A stretch of DNA of 64,000 bases from Paenibacillus lutimineralis (GTDB lineage Bacteria > Bacillota > Bacilli > Paenibacillales > Paenibacillaceae). The notes beneath the pieces were generated by a model. The model searched no databases. It saw only the letters and a list, made by a program, of their open reading frames with translations, and was not told where the DNA came from. This document shows, piece by piece, positions 53,746 to 62,764 of this stretch (its first letter is position 1; every line of letters starts with the position of its first letter). The position numbers and the translations under genes are program-made. The stretch is from contig NZ_CP034346.1 in NCBI RefSeq assembly GCF_003991425.1, positions 3,199,501-3,263,500 on the forward strand, in the 5' to 3' direction.

Positions 53746-54615
53746 ATGAAAAAGTATTTAATTGTTAACGCAGATGATTTTGGTTTAACAAAATCAGTAT
53801 CAGAAGGTATTTTGTATGCTCATCAACAGGGATTGGTGACTTCAACAACAGCAATGATGAATCGAGAAGATATTGATATCGCACTCAAAGAGGCAAAAAA
53901 GTTCAAAAAACTAGATATTGGTGTACATTTAGTTTTTAATAAAGGATTCTCATTATCGAAAAAGCAAATGATTAGCTCTTTGGTTGATGAAAATGGACAG
54001 TTTTATAAGAATTTATATGAGCTAAAAGAGACAGTAAATTTAGAACACCTAGAAACAGAGTTTTCGGAACAAATAAATAAATATATTAAAATAACAGGAG
54101 AAATTCCAAGTCATATCGATTGTCATCATTGGAATGTTTTATACCCACCGTTTTTTAATGTTTATATTCATGTAGCACAAAAATTCAAATTACCACTCAG
54201 ATCTCCTCTCATTGATAAAAACTCAATGACATTATCACAATTACAAAATCTTCTTGGAACGGTATCAGCAACGGATCTCGAGCGTAATAGATCCACTTTA
54301 AGAGTGGTTATAGATAAGTCAGGTCTCTATTATCCAGATCAATTTATTTCTAGTTTTTTTGGACAAAATGTAACCACTAAATCTTTCCAAAATTGTTTAC
54401 TTAATTTGGAATATGGAATAACCGAGATTATGGTTCATCCTGGATATAATAGTGAGGAACTTGAAAAAGAGAGTTCTTATACAGATATGAGAGAGAAAGA
54501 AATTGAAATTTTAACTAGTGAGGAAACAATTAAACTAATCCAGAGTGAAAACATTCAATTAGTGAATTTCAATGAGATTGAAAATATCAAAGAAAGCGAA
54601 AAAAGTTTTGTATAA
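53746..54615 (+). CDS. YdjC/ChbG-family carbohydrate deacetylase
   Basis: A 289-residue protein of the ChbG fold. The metal site is visible: ADDFG (Asp10, Asp11), His61 in GVHL, and His123-x-Asp125-x-His127-His128 in HIDCHH; MVHPGY (His231) closes the active site. ChbG removes an acetyl group from chitobiose-type N-acetylglucosamine residues, so N-deacetylation of a GlcNAc-containing intermediate is likely. AAAGGGGG before the ATG. It is the first gene of the AT-rich operon; a weak hairpin (AAAGAG-CTCTTT, about 54623-54641) lies before the next gene. Confidence 0.87.
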   Translation: MKKYLIVNADDFGLTKSVSEGILYAHQQGLVTSTTAMMNREDIDIALKEAKKFKKLDIGVHLVFNKGFSLSKKQMISSLVDENGQFYKNLYELKETVNLEHLETEFSEQINKYIKITGEIPSHIDCHHWNVLYPPFFNVYIHVAQKFKLPLRSPLIDKNSMTLSQLQNLLGTVSATDLERNRSTLRVVIDKSGLYYPDQFISSFFGQNVTTKSFQNCLLNLEYGITEIMVHPGYNSEELEKESSYTDMREKEIEILTSEETIKLIQSENIQLVNFNEIENIKESEKSFV

Positions 54616-54705
54616 ATAAAAAAGAGTCTTTTCTCTTTAAATTATGTCAATACACAAACATTCAAAGAGAGAAACTTTCCTTTGCATCAATTTAATTTAA
54701 AGTAG

Positions 54706-55914
54706 GTGATCTTTATAAATTACTATAACAATATAGTAATTATGTTATCTGATTCTAATGGATCTATTTCAGACAACATAATTAAGTTAACTTATGGAAC
54801 AACTAGTCTTTTAGATGTATTGATTAAGAGATTATTAAAAATTTCCAACTTTGTAACCTTACTAGGAACCGAACATTCAATAAAGAATCAAGAATTGGAG
54901 CTTAATGAAAGAACTCAAGTAATCCATAACTTATCTGAACTGATTTCAAATTCACATACACCGGAATCAGAAAAACTGTTAATTCTTGATATTAATCAAT
55001 TACTTCTAAAAGAGTACTACTTAAAAGAAATATCATCTTTGATTGAATCGAATTACTCAGTATATATCCCATCACAAACTAACACTCATTTTACTTTAGG
55101 TATAACGCTTAAAGATTTAATAGACCTCCAACGTGAACCTCGAACAACACAAGATATATTGGAACAAATAGAAATTATTCATCAATTTGAAATTCCCCCT
55201 ACCGATCTAACTTTCAGCCACATAACAGACGAGAATTTACCGGAAATAATACTATTACAACAGAAAAGGTATGTAGAAGAATTGAGGCAGCAAGGTATTA
55301 TTTTTCAGAATCCAGAATCTGTAGAGATTGATTCCTCTGCAATACTTATGCCCGGATGTATCATTGGTTCTTTCTGCGTCATTAAAGGAAGTTCTTTTAT
55401 TGAGGAAGGAGCAGAAATAGGTTCTTTTACTACTATAGATAATTCTTATGTTGGAAAAAACACTCGGGTTATATCATCCTTAATCGTAAACAGTAAGCTC
55501 GAGAACAATACAACCGTAGGCCCTTTTTCATATATCCGTGGAAAATCAACAATAAAGGAAGAAGCTCAAGTAGGTTCATTTTCTGAGATTAACGATACCG
55601 TATTGGGTGTCGGTAGTAAGTCTAAACATTTTTCTTATATTGGGCATACTGAGGTAGGCGAATCGGTGAATATTGGAGCAGGAACCATAACATGTACTTA
55701 TGATGGTAAAAACAAACACAATCTAAAAATTGGGGATAATGCATTCGTAGGTTCAGGAACTTTACTAGTAGCTCCTGTATCGTTAGGCGATTATGCCAAG
55801 ACTGGTGCTGGAACTGTAGTAACAAAAAACATTCCAGATGAAGTACTTGTATACGGAAATCCAGGCAGAATAATTAAAAAAATTGATAAAGAAATGAATA
55901 AAGATGGAGGATAA
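54706..55914 (+). CDS. GlmU-like protein: degenerate nucleotidyltransferase half, intact left-handed beta-helix acyltransferase half
   Basis: About 400 residues. The C-terminal half (about 215-395) is a hexapeptide-repeat beta-helix very like GlmU: VGPFSYIRGKS, GSKSKHFSYIGHTEVGESV with the catalytic-type His, NIGAGTITCTYDGKNKH, and GDNAFVGSGTLLVAP. The lysine usual after VGNFVE-I/M is replaced (GSFSEIND). In the N-terminal half the G-x-G-T-R-M nucleotide loop is gone (MLSDSNGSISDN at that position), so uridylyl transfer is unlikely. Acetyl or acyl transfer to an amino-sugar phosphate is the best guess. The start is uncertain: GTG 54706 lacks a well-spaced ribosome binding site. Confidence 0.8.
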   Translation: MIFINYYNNIVIMLSDSNGSISDNIIKLTYGTTSLLDVLIKRLLKISNFVTLLGTEHSIKNQELELNERTQVIHNLSELISNSHTPESEKLLILDINQLLLKEYYLKEISSLIESNYSVYIPSQTNTHFTLGITLKDLIDLQREPRTTQDILEQIEIIHQFEIPPTDLTFSHITDENLPEIILLQQKRYVEELRQQGIIFQNPESVEIDSSAILMPGCIIGSFCVIKGSSFIEEGAEIGSFTTIDNSYVGKNTRVISSLIVNSKLENNTTVGPFSYIRGKSTIKEEAQVGSFSEINDTVLGVGSKSKHFSYIGHTEVGESVNIGAGTITCTYDGKNKHNLKIGDNAFVGSGTLLVAPVSLGDYAKTGAGTVVTKNIPDEVLVYGNPGRIIKKIDKEMNKDGG

Positions 55915-55918
55915 TGTC

Positions 55919-56869
55919 ATGAAAGTTGTAGACTCAGCACATGGTGGAAAAGGATGGGTTGAAAGAGGAATGTACCACCAGTCCGATATAGGATTGATTT
56001 GGTCAAATTGTGGCGTTTTCTCTGAGACAGATGAACTAAAGCATGTATTACTCCATAGACCTGGCCAAGAAATAGAAAATATAAGAGATCATAATGAAGT
56101 ATTGTGGACCGAAATTCTAGATTCAAAAAGAGCGCGGGAGCAACATGACAATATGGCAGAAATCTATAAACAAAATAATGTCATTGTTGATTACATTGAT
56201 GCCGAAGACTTGTCGAATAACTATCCTAACTTATATTTTTGTAGGGATCTTTTTACAATGACGCCGCAAGGAGCCATTATTTCTAGACTCGCTTCAAAAG
56301 TAAGGGCAGGTGAAGAATTACTTGCAGCAAAAAAAATGATGCAACTTGATATTCCAATAATCGCTACTGCTCATGGCGATATGTACTTGGAAGGACCAGA
56401 TGTTGTTATCGTAAATCAAGATTTGGTTTTTATTGGAATTGGAATAAGAACTAATATTCAAGCAGCATATTTCGTTGAAAAACTCTTGAAAATTCAAGGT
56501 TTTAGTGAAATTATATTTATTCAAACGACGTATGGATGCGGGCATTTAGATGGAGTTTTTAATTTAATTAATGCTAAACATGCTGCTATAGTTCCTAAAA
56601 GAGCATCTTATGAGATATATTCCAATCTCAAACGACACGGATTTTCAATACTTGACTTAAATAACAAACAAGAAGTAGACGAGGGAATGTCCATAAATTT
56701 TGTACCTTTGAACAGTGAAACAATTTTAATAAATAGCTTACCAAGGGAAGCGATTAAGAGTTATGAGTCTCTAGGAATTGAATGTATTCAAGTTGATGTT
56801 TCTGAATTGATGAAAGGCGGAGGATCAGTGCATTGCATGACAGGAGTATTGAGGAGGAAAAAGCATTGA
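55919..56869 (+). CDS. Arginine-deiminase / amidinotransferase-fold enzyme
   Basis: A 316-residue protein of the guanidine-group-modifying superfamily. Expected active-site elements are present: NLYFCRD (Arg109, Asp110), EGPD (158-161, usually EGGD), GHLDGVF (His209, Asp211) and the nucleophile Cys306 in GGSVHCMTG. Members either hydrolyse arginine-like guanidines or transfer an amidino group to an amine, as in streptomycin synthesis. Operon context with amino-sugar enzymes favours amidino transfer, but deimination or dihydrolase activity cannot be excluded. GGAGG eight bases before ATG 55919 sets the start, four bases after the GlmU-like stop. Confidence 0.85.
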   Translation: MKVVDSAHGGKGWVERGMYHQSDIGLIWSNCGVFSETDELKHVLLHRPGQEIENIRDHNEVLWTEILDSKRAREQHDNMAEIYKQNNVIVDYIDAEDLSNNYPNLYFCRDLFTMTPQGAIISRLASKVRAGEELLAAKKMMQLDIPIIATAHGDMYLEGPDVVIVNQDLVFIGIGIRTNIQAAYFVEKLLKIQGFSEIIFIQTTYGCGHLDGVFNLINAKHAAIVPKRASYEIYSNLKRHGFSILDLNNKQEVDEGMSINFVPLNSETILINSLPREAIKSYESLGIECIQVDVSELMKGGGSVHCMTGVLRRKKH

Positions 56870-57825
56870 ATCTAACGATTTTGATTCCTATTAAAACCTC
56901 TTCGCTTCAGAACTGTGAAGAATTTTCTGAATATATCGATAACCTGGCATACCAACTGAAAGATGAAAACTGTGAATTTGTAATCGCAAATGAAAGTCCA
57001 TATCGAATATTTGAGTTCATGAATAGTGTATTTGAAAAGAATAATAATATTATACATTTTGCTCCGGAAGATAGTAAACGTACTGGAGATAATGACAAGC
57101 TTAACGGAATATACTGCGGGTTAGAGAAAGCAAGTTACGACAATGTTTTACTGATTGATGATCATTTTAGAGTCACAAAGGATACTTTAAGAAAATGTTT
57201 ACGTTACTTTGAGAAATATGATTGCTTCAAAATGATGCCCTTATTTAATAAATTTCCGTTCTCGGTACTGATCGATCTTAACGGAATGTTTGTTGTAAAT
57301 ATGCTCGATTATAGAAAACAGTATTGTGGTCATCTTGCGTTTAAAAAAAGCCAGTACAAGAAAGTAGGATTTCCAAATAGAAATGGCTTATTTGATGAAC
57401 TCACTATGGAAGAGCATCTAAGAGATCATGGATATTCTGTAGGTTTTATTAGAGATGTAGCTCTGGAAGCTATTCAAGATATTAAATTCTCGAAATTTTT
57501 GGAACAAAGAGTTCGATATGCCTATGAAAATATAGCATTTCCTATCCGCTTTACTTTTTTTGCAATGATTCTACCTATCCTTTTAATCTTATTTATTCTA
57601 AGTCCTGCTATCTTTTCTGCAACATTTATATATATAAACTTAGCTATATTACTTGTCTCGTTTATAGGGCAAATACTGTATGCACGAAATTTCGTTCCAC
57701 CCTATACTTTCTTATTAAGCCCTATCTGGTTCTGGTTTTATCCTTTTACAACGTGGATTGCAGTATATAAATATTTTACTGGTGGAGTAATGTTTGGTGG
57801 GAATAAAATAAAACGAGCAAAATAG
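56866..57825 (+). CDS. Membrane-bound family 2 glycosyltransferase
   Basis: A 319-residue GT-A glycosyltransferase with three C-terminal membrane helices (about 229-250, 252-272, 280-303). The catalytic half shows LTILIPIK at the start, a DxD-like site DDH at 98-100, Asp177-Glu178 in GLFDELTMEEHL as acidic base region, and QRVRYAY in place of the usual QxxRW. It is closest in layout to ceramide-glucosyltransferase/HopK-like GT2 enzymes that act on membrane acceptors. The start is TTG 56866, eight bases behind GAGGAGG and overlapping the previous stop (TTGA); an earlier ATG at 56833 is less likely. Confidence 0.85.
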   Translation: MNLTILIPIKTSSLQNCEEFSEYIDNLAYQLKDENCEFVIANESPYRIFEFMNSVFEKNNNIIHFAPEDSKRTGDNDKLNGIYCGLEKASYDNVLLIDDHFRVTKDTLRKCLRYFEKYDCFKMMPLFNKFPFSVLIDLNGMFVVNMLDYRKQYCGHLAFKKSQYKKVGFPNRNGLFDELTMEEHLRDHGYSVGFIRDVALEAIQDIKFSKFLEQRVRYAYENIAFPIRFTFFAMILPILLILFILSPAIFSATFIYINLAILLVSFIGQILYARNFVPPYTFLLSPIWFWFYPFTTWIAVYKYFTGGVMFGGNKIKRAK

Positions 57826-57834
57826 GGAGGTTTA

Positions 57835-58848
57835 ATGAAGACTGAAGATCTAAGTTTTAGCACTGTGCGTTTTATTGATGTGAATGGTCAGCGAATTGTT
57901 TTAAAGACATCCAATGCTGAAGAGATGGATGTGACAAAAGATCAAATTCATTTTTTAGTTTCATTAGAAAACGAAAAATTGAAATCAAAGTTCCCTAAAG
58001 TGATTGATTACAAGGTATCCAATTCTGAAGTCTGGTATACGATGGAATATATTGAGATGATTTCACTTGATGCCGCGCTTGTAAAAAATAAGATTGATGT
58101 GAATATCATTGCCAGCACATTAGAAAATGTATTGAAGTTTGTAAGAGATCATCTATATACCAATTATAGAAGTGATTGCGATATACAGTATTTAAAGAAA
58201 GTTCATCAGAATCGAGTAATAAAACGCGTTAAACAATTTAAAAATCTTTGTTCTGACATTAAACCTTTAGTTGAGGCGGATCAATTAATAATAAATGATA
58301 AAAAATGTCTTGCACCGTATACTATATTGGAGATTCTAGAAAAAAGAAATTTTTTCAATTTACTAAATCCAAAAAAACTAGTAATGACTCACGGAGATTT
58401 AGAAGCCAATCATATTTTTTTTAAACCAAATGATCCTAGCAATTTCAAACTTATTGATCCACGTATGCCTACAGAAGGTGGAGATCCTGCCTATGACCTC
58501 GCAAAATTAAGACAATCTATCTTTAATCGTTCCCATGATATGTTTGTTGGAAATTATAGTTATCATGAAGATTATTCAAATAAAACACCTCAATTTGGGT
58601 ACTCTAGTTTTTCAGAACGAAAGAATGGGGAATTCGAAAGATTAAAATCGATTTACAATTACCATCTACAAGATATGGAAGAGCAATTTAATAACATAAC
58701 TTTAAGAGTGAAGCTTGCTGAAGCGGCACACTTCCTTAGTGCCCCTCCATATTTTGTTTCTTTTAAGCATCCAAAAAACTTAGCAAAGTTACTTTATCTA
58801 AAAGGAGTATTATTAATTAATGAATTATATCAAGAGGTGATTGAATGA
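57835..58848 (+). CDS. APH-type phosphotransferase (sugar or aminoglycoside kinase-like)
   Basis: A 337-residue protein of the choline/aminoglycoside kinase fold. The Brenner-type motif HGDLEANH has Asp188 as catalytic base and Asn192; LIDPRMPTEGGDPAYDLAKL holds Asp208 as the metal ligand. The N-lobe is small. Kinases with I-D-P-R and G-D-P-A-Y-D-L occur in capsule and sugar-nucleotide loci. It may phosphorylate a sugar intermediate or inactivate the product for self-protection. GGGAGG before ATG 57835; ten bases after the glycosyltransferase stop. Its TGA overlaps the next ATG. Confidence 0.82.
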   Translation: MKTEDLSFSTVRFIDVNGQRIVLKTSNAEEMDVTKDQIHFLVSLENEKLKSKFPKVIDYKVSNSEVWYTMEYIEMISLDAALVKNKIDVNIIASTLENVLKFVRDHLYTNYRSDCDIQYLKKVHQNRVIKRVKQFKNLCSDIKPLVEADQLIINDKKCLAPYTILEILEKRNFFNLLNPKKLVMTHGDLEANHIFFKPNDPSNFKLIDPRMPTEGGDPAYDLAKLRQSIFNRSHDMFVGNYSYHEDYSNKTPQFGYSSFSERKNGEFERLKSIYNYHLQDMEEQFNNITLRVKLAEAAHFLSAPPYFVSFKHPKNLAKLLYLKGVLLINELYQEVIE

Positions 58849-60440
58849 GTTTAGTAATTAAAGATCAGAGAATTGCACAGATAATAAGTAATATGTCCCT
58901 TGAGCAAAAAATAGGGCAACTAATTATCGGACAGGCTGAAGGGCAAGAAATGACACCTTCATTCGAGGACTTCATACGTAAATATCAATTGGGTGGATAT
59001 CGAATTAAGGGATCTAACATAAAATCCAAAGAACAAGTACGATCTTTTACTGAACAAATTCAAAGTGTATACAAATCAATTGGTCATGAAATTGCTTTAT
59101 TAGGATCTGATCAAGAAGGAGGAAGTTTAAGTGTATTTGGGGATACAGTTACTGAGTTTCCAGGTAACATGGCACTAGGTGCTACTCATTCTGTCGATTT
59201 AGCTTTTGAACAAGGCCAAGCTACAGGGAATGAGCTATCCAAGTTAGGTATTAATTTTGTATTTGCTCCTGTGGCAGACATTAATATTAATGAACTTAAT
59301 CCTATTATTGGAGTTCGATCATTTGGAGATAAACCTTGGAAGGTAACTGATTTATGTGAATCATTTATTAAAGGTTTAAACAGTGGAGGTATTGCAAGTT
59401 GTCTTAAGCATTATCCTGGCCATGGAAACACTGTATCTGATTCTCATGTGGAAATACCATATAATGAATCAGACCTACTGAACCTAAAATCAGGTGAACT
59501 AATCCCCTTTGAAATATTATCAAAACAGCAGGTTGATTCAATAATGGTTTCGCATATTATTTTCCCAAAAATAGATATGGAACCCGCAAGTGTTTCCAAA
59601 ACCTTTATTAATGATATTCTACGAACAGAAATGTCATATGAAGGAGTTATTATGACTGATGACATAGAGATGACTCCAATGTTGAAAACTTATGGCATTG
59701 AAAAAACCGCTAGAATGTTTATTGAAGCTGGAGGGGATCTCTTATTAATAAATAAGTCGAAGACAAATCAAATATTAGCTATTGAAAGTTTATTGACTGC
59801 AGTAGAAGAAGGCTACATTTCAGAAACAAAAATAAATGAAGCTGTAGAACGTATATTAAACTTGAAAATGAAAACAAAACAGTATCGTATTAACAGAAGA
59901 ATAAATGATAAAAAATCCAGAGAAATTTCTTATGATATCTCTAAAAAGGCTATTACATTAGTCCAAGACCCTTTGAATTTATTACCGATAGGGAGAGATA
60001 GAAGAATATTACTTATACAACCTGAACAATACAATATCTCAGAAGCTGATACATCTGGTGGTAAAGCAATCAAGCTTTTTGAACATTTACAACATTTTAA
60101 TTCTAACATAACATTAAAAACTGTGGATTTTAATCAAGGAAATATTAATGAACTTGAAATTAATAAAAATGACTATGACTTAATTATTCAAGCTACAATA
60201 AATTCAACAATAAACTCAGCTCAACACGAATTCAGTAAATGGCTTTCTTCTTTAAATATCCCTTTAATATCAATTGCTTTGAGGAATCCATACGATATTA
60301 AAACATATTCTGAGCAAAATACAATAATATGTACTTATTATACTAATGATCTTACGATGGAGGCTCTAGCTAAATTATTGATAGGGGAAATGGAATTCCG
60401 CGGTGAATTGCCAGTAGATATTTCCTATAGGAAGTGTTGA
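58845..60440 (+). CDS. GH3 family NagZ-like beta-N-acetylhexosaminidase
   Basis: A 531-residue cytosolic enzyme (no signal peptide). The NagZ signature KHYPGHGNTVSDSH spans residues 188-201 with the His/Asp acid-base loop, and the nucleophile lies in MTDDIEM (Asp272/273). A C-terminal GH3 second domain follows from about 370. NagZ-type enzymes release terminal beta-GlcNAc. With the GlcNAc deacetylase and the glycosyltransferase nearby, it may trim or recycle a GlcNAc-containing intermediate. GAGGTG before ATG 58845; overlaps the kinase stop (ATGA). Confidence 0.87.
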   Translation: MSLVIKDQRIAQIISNMSLEQKIGQLIIGQAEGQEMTPSFEDFIRKYQLGGYRIKGSNIKSKEQVRSFTEQIQSVYKSIGHEIALLGSDQEGGSLSVFGDTVTEFPGNMALGATHSVDLAFEQGQATGNELSKLGINFVFAPVADININELNPIIGVRSFGDKPWKVTDLCESFIKGLNSGGIASCLKHYPGHGNTVSDSHVEIPYNESDLLNLKSGELIPFEILSKQQVDSIMVSHIIFPKIDMEPASVSKTFINDILRTEMSYEGVIMTDDIEMTPMLKTYGIEKTARMFIEAGGDLLLINKSKTNQILAIESLLTAVEEGYISETKINEAVERILNLKMKTKQYRINRRINDKKSREISYDISKKAITLVQDPLNLLPIGRDRRILLIQPEQYNISEADTSGGKAIKLFEHLQHFNSNITLKTVDFNQGNINELEINKNDYDLIIQATINSTINSAQHEFSKWLSSLNIPLISIALRNPYDIKTYSEQNTIICTYYTNDLTMEALAKLLIGEMEFRGELPVDISYRKC

Positions 60441-60441
60441 T

Positions 60442-61677
60442 ATGCAGCCAATTATCACAACTTCAGTAAACAAGGCGAGAAGTTATTTGAGTTTAATATT
60501 TTCCGTAAAACAATTCGTAATCTTATTGTTTATAAACTTTATGATAGGACTATCTGTTTCGTTCTATGTACCCTTTAACTCTCTTTTTAGCTTAGAAGAG
60601 GTAGGGATGTCTAATTTATCTTTTGGGTACTATATGGTCATAGGATCTTTATCTAGTGTACTCATTAGTTCTATTATTGGCAGTAGATCAGATAGTTCTA
60701 CAAGCAGAAAAAAATTGTTAATGCTTGCTTTTTTATTCTCGACAATAGGTTTTATTATTTTTGCATTTTCAAGAAATTATTATGTTTTACTTCTGAATTC
60801 TGCAGTAATAATGGGTGTAGCCTCATGTGGAACACCTCAAATCTATGCATACGCTAAAGAAGTCCTTGAAAATAATTCCGTTGATCAAAACAAGATACCT
60901 TTTCTAATTAATATTTTTAGAATGAGCTACGCTCTTTCCTGGACTTGTGGGCCTGCATTAGCAGCGCTACTATTAGTTAAGTTTGATTTTAAAGGCGTTT
61001 TTCTCATAGTTGCATTATTATATTTCCTAACTCTCATAATTATCATGTTATTTTTAAAACAAAGCAAATTGGTAGTATCTAAGAAGGCGAGAACGAAAGT
61101 ATTACCCTTAATATTCGGTAATAAGAAAATACTGTTAACTTTTATTGCGTTTATGTTCATAACTGCAGCAGGTTATATTAACACAATGAACATGTCACAG
61201 TATGTGATTAAATCCTTAAACGGTTCTGAAAGTCAGGTAGGAATAATTTTCAGTGTCCCACCACTATTCGAAATACCATTCATGGTGTACTTTGGTCTCT
61301 TAGCAATAAAAAATAATGTTGTAAAATTAATCAAAATTGGTATGATTATTGCTGTTATCTATTATATGTTACTGATCTTTGTAACTGATGTATGGAATAT
61401 TTATCCGATCCAAATATTGAGTGCAGCTTATATTTCAATAATAATGGGAGTTTCTATTTCATACTTTCAGGGTTTAATACCGGATGAACCTGGTACAACA
61501 TCAACATTATATACAAACGCTACTAGATTAGGGTCTCTAGTAGGATATTTGCTTTTTGGTCTTATAACTCAGTTTTTAGATTATAGGAATGCGTATATTT
61601 GTTGTGTCATACTAGCTGCTTTGTCACTTGTATTAATTTATTCTAGCAACTTTAAAAAGGAGAGTGTGAGGTTATGA
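60442..61677 (+). CDS. SetA-type sugar efflux MFS transporter
   Basis: A 411-residue, twelve-helix transporter. MSNLSFGYYMVIGSLSSVLI, SRNYYVLLLNSAVIMGVAS, ISYFQGLIPDEPGTTSTLYT and NATRLGSLVGYL match the layout and signature parts of the sugar efflux transporters SetA/SetB, which expel sugars and glycosides such as IPTG. It probably exports the product of this operon. AGGAAGTG nine bases before ATG 60442; one base after the GH3 stop. It overlaps the HD gene by four bases. Confidence 0.85.
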   Translation: MQPIITTSVNKARSYLSLIFSVKQFVILLFINFMIGLSVSFYVPFNSLFSLEEVGMSNLSFGYYMVIGSLSSVLISSIIGSRSDSSTSRKKLLMLAFLFSTIGFIIFAFSRNYYVLLLNSAVIMGVASCGTPQIYAYAKEVLENNSVDQNKIPFLINIFRMSYALSWTCGPALAALLLVKFDFKGVFLIVALLYFLTLIIIMLFLKQSKLVVSKKARTKVLPLIFGNKKILLTFIAFMFITAAGYINTMNMSQYVIKSLNGSESQVGIIFSVPPLFEIPFMVYFGLLAIKNNVVKLIKIGMIIAVIYYMLLIFVTDVWNIYPIQILSAAYISIIMGVSISYFQGLIPDEPGTTSTLYTNATRLGSLVGYLLFGLITQFLDYRNAYICCVILAALSLVLIYSSNFKKESVRL

Positions 61678-62294
61678 ACTCATTGTTCAGTAAATTTATG
61701 CTAGATGTTACGATGACAGGTGATATTAAAACGGACTTGTATAACTTTCTTTTAGTAAACGGTCATCAAAAAACGGCAGAGCATTGTTTAAAAGTCGGGG
61801 ATAAAGCAGAGCAGTTAGCCAATATTTTCGACGTTGATTCATATAAAGCAAAAGTTGCAGGCTATCTTCATGATGTCAGTGCTATTTTTCCCAACTCTGA
61901 ACGAGTTATTGTAGCTAAGCATTTGGGATTGGAAATATTAAAAGAAGAAGAGACTTTCCCAATGATTATCCACCAAAAAATATCTGGGGTAATAGCTCAG
62001 GAGATATTTAATGTACATGATGAAGAGATAATCAGTGCTATAGCATGCCATACAACGCTAAAATCCAATGCATCGAAGATTGATAAGGTTTTATTTGTAG
62101 CAGATAAAATCGAGTGGGATCAAAACGGATCTCCACCATATATAAGCAAAATCAAAGAAGCTTTAAAAGAATCATTAGAGTTGGCTTCGTATAGTTATAT
62201 TAAATACTTGTTTGACAACAAAGATAATCTTAAAGTCGTACATCCCTTTTTAGAGTCAGCTTATAAAGAACTCAAAATAGAATTAAACTTATAA
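61674..62294 (+). CDS. YqeK-like HD-domain hydrolase
   Basis: A 206-residue HD-superfamily protein. Metal ligands are visible as His37, His66-Asp67 (GYLHDVSA), His100, His126 (AIACHTT) and an Asp in KVLFVADKIEWD. The layout matches YqeK, a symmetrical Ap4A hydrolase, which yields ADP. In this operon it may act on a nucleotide or nucleotide-sugar by-product. Its start overlaps the transporter stop (ATGA) and it is the last gene of the AT-rich operon. Confidence 0.8.
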   Translation: MNSLFSKFMLDVTMTGDIKTDLYNFLLVNGHQKTAEHCLKVGDKAEQLANIFDVDSYKAKVAGYLHDVSAIFPNSERVIVAKHLGLEILKEEETFPMIIHQKISGVIAQEIFNVHDEEIISAIACHTTLKSNASKIDKVLFVADKIEWDQNGSPPYISKIKEALKESLELASYSYIKYLFDNKDNLKVVHPFLESAYKELKIELNL

Positions 62295-62522
62295 TCAATG
62301 AATAGCTAATTATTGTCCGACGCAAGAACATGGATACTTGACCGATTAGATTAATTCTTGAATGGAGGGCCCCGCTTCACTGCTGTTCTACAACGAGGTG
62401 GTGCAGAAACAAGAAAAGTTTGCGACTTCGGAAATTCGGTATCACCATCGAATAAATACTCTTTAAAGCGTGTCATTTGTGAATGGGTTGCATATAACTG
62501 ATCTAAATGATCCCCTAAGAAG

Positions 62523-62546
62523 GTGCTAATCATTAATGATTAGCAC
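62523..62546 (+). terminator. Palindromic hairpin, possible operon terminator
   Basis: GTGCTAATCATTAATGATTA followed by GCAC is a perfect 24-base palindrome followed by TATTTTATT, 230 bases after the last operon gene. The gap 62295-62522 holds a degenerate family A motif near 62312 and no gene. Confidence 0.5.
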
Positions 62547-62691
62547 TATTTTATTGAATTAACATATGGCCATAGTAAGAGGAGGGATAAATTTTCGTTT
62601 AGTTTGTGCTCAATAAAACTTTTAATTACGACTAGCAACTCTTCAGATATGTCTGATAATTTTACTAAATTACGATATTCTTAGGAAAGGG

Positions 62692-62764
62692 GGCTAACGA
62701 TATAAGTTCTTGTCCCGAGCTGAGGACAAGAACTTATATCGTTAGCCGAAATGGACAAGAACTT
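62692..62764 (+). repeat. Family A repeat, 24-bp perfect hairpin
   Basis: Left arm 62692-62715 (GGCTAACGATATAAGTTCTT followed by GTCC), 8-base loop, right arm 62724-62747, then another GACAAGAAC at about 62754. The part before the hairpin (motif plus terminator) is absent here. Confidence 0.85.
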
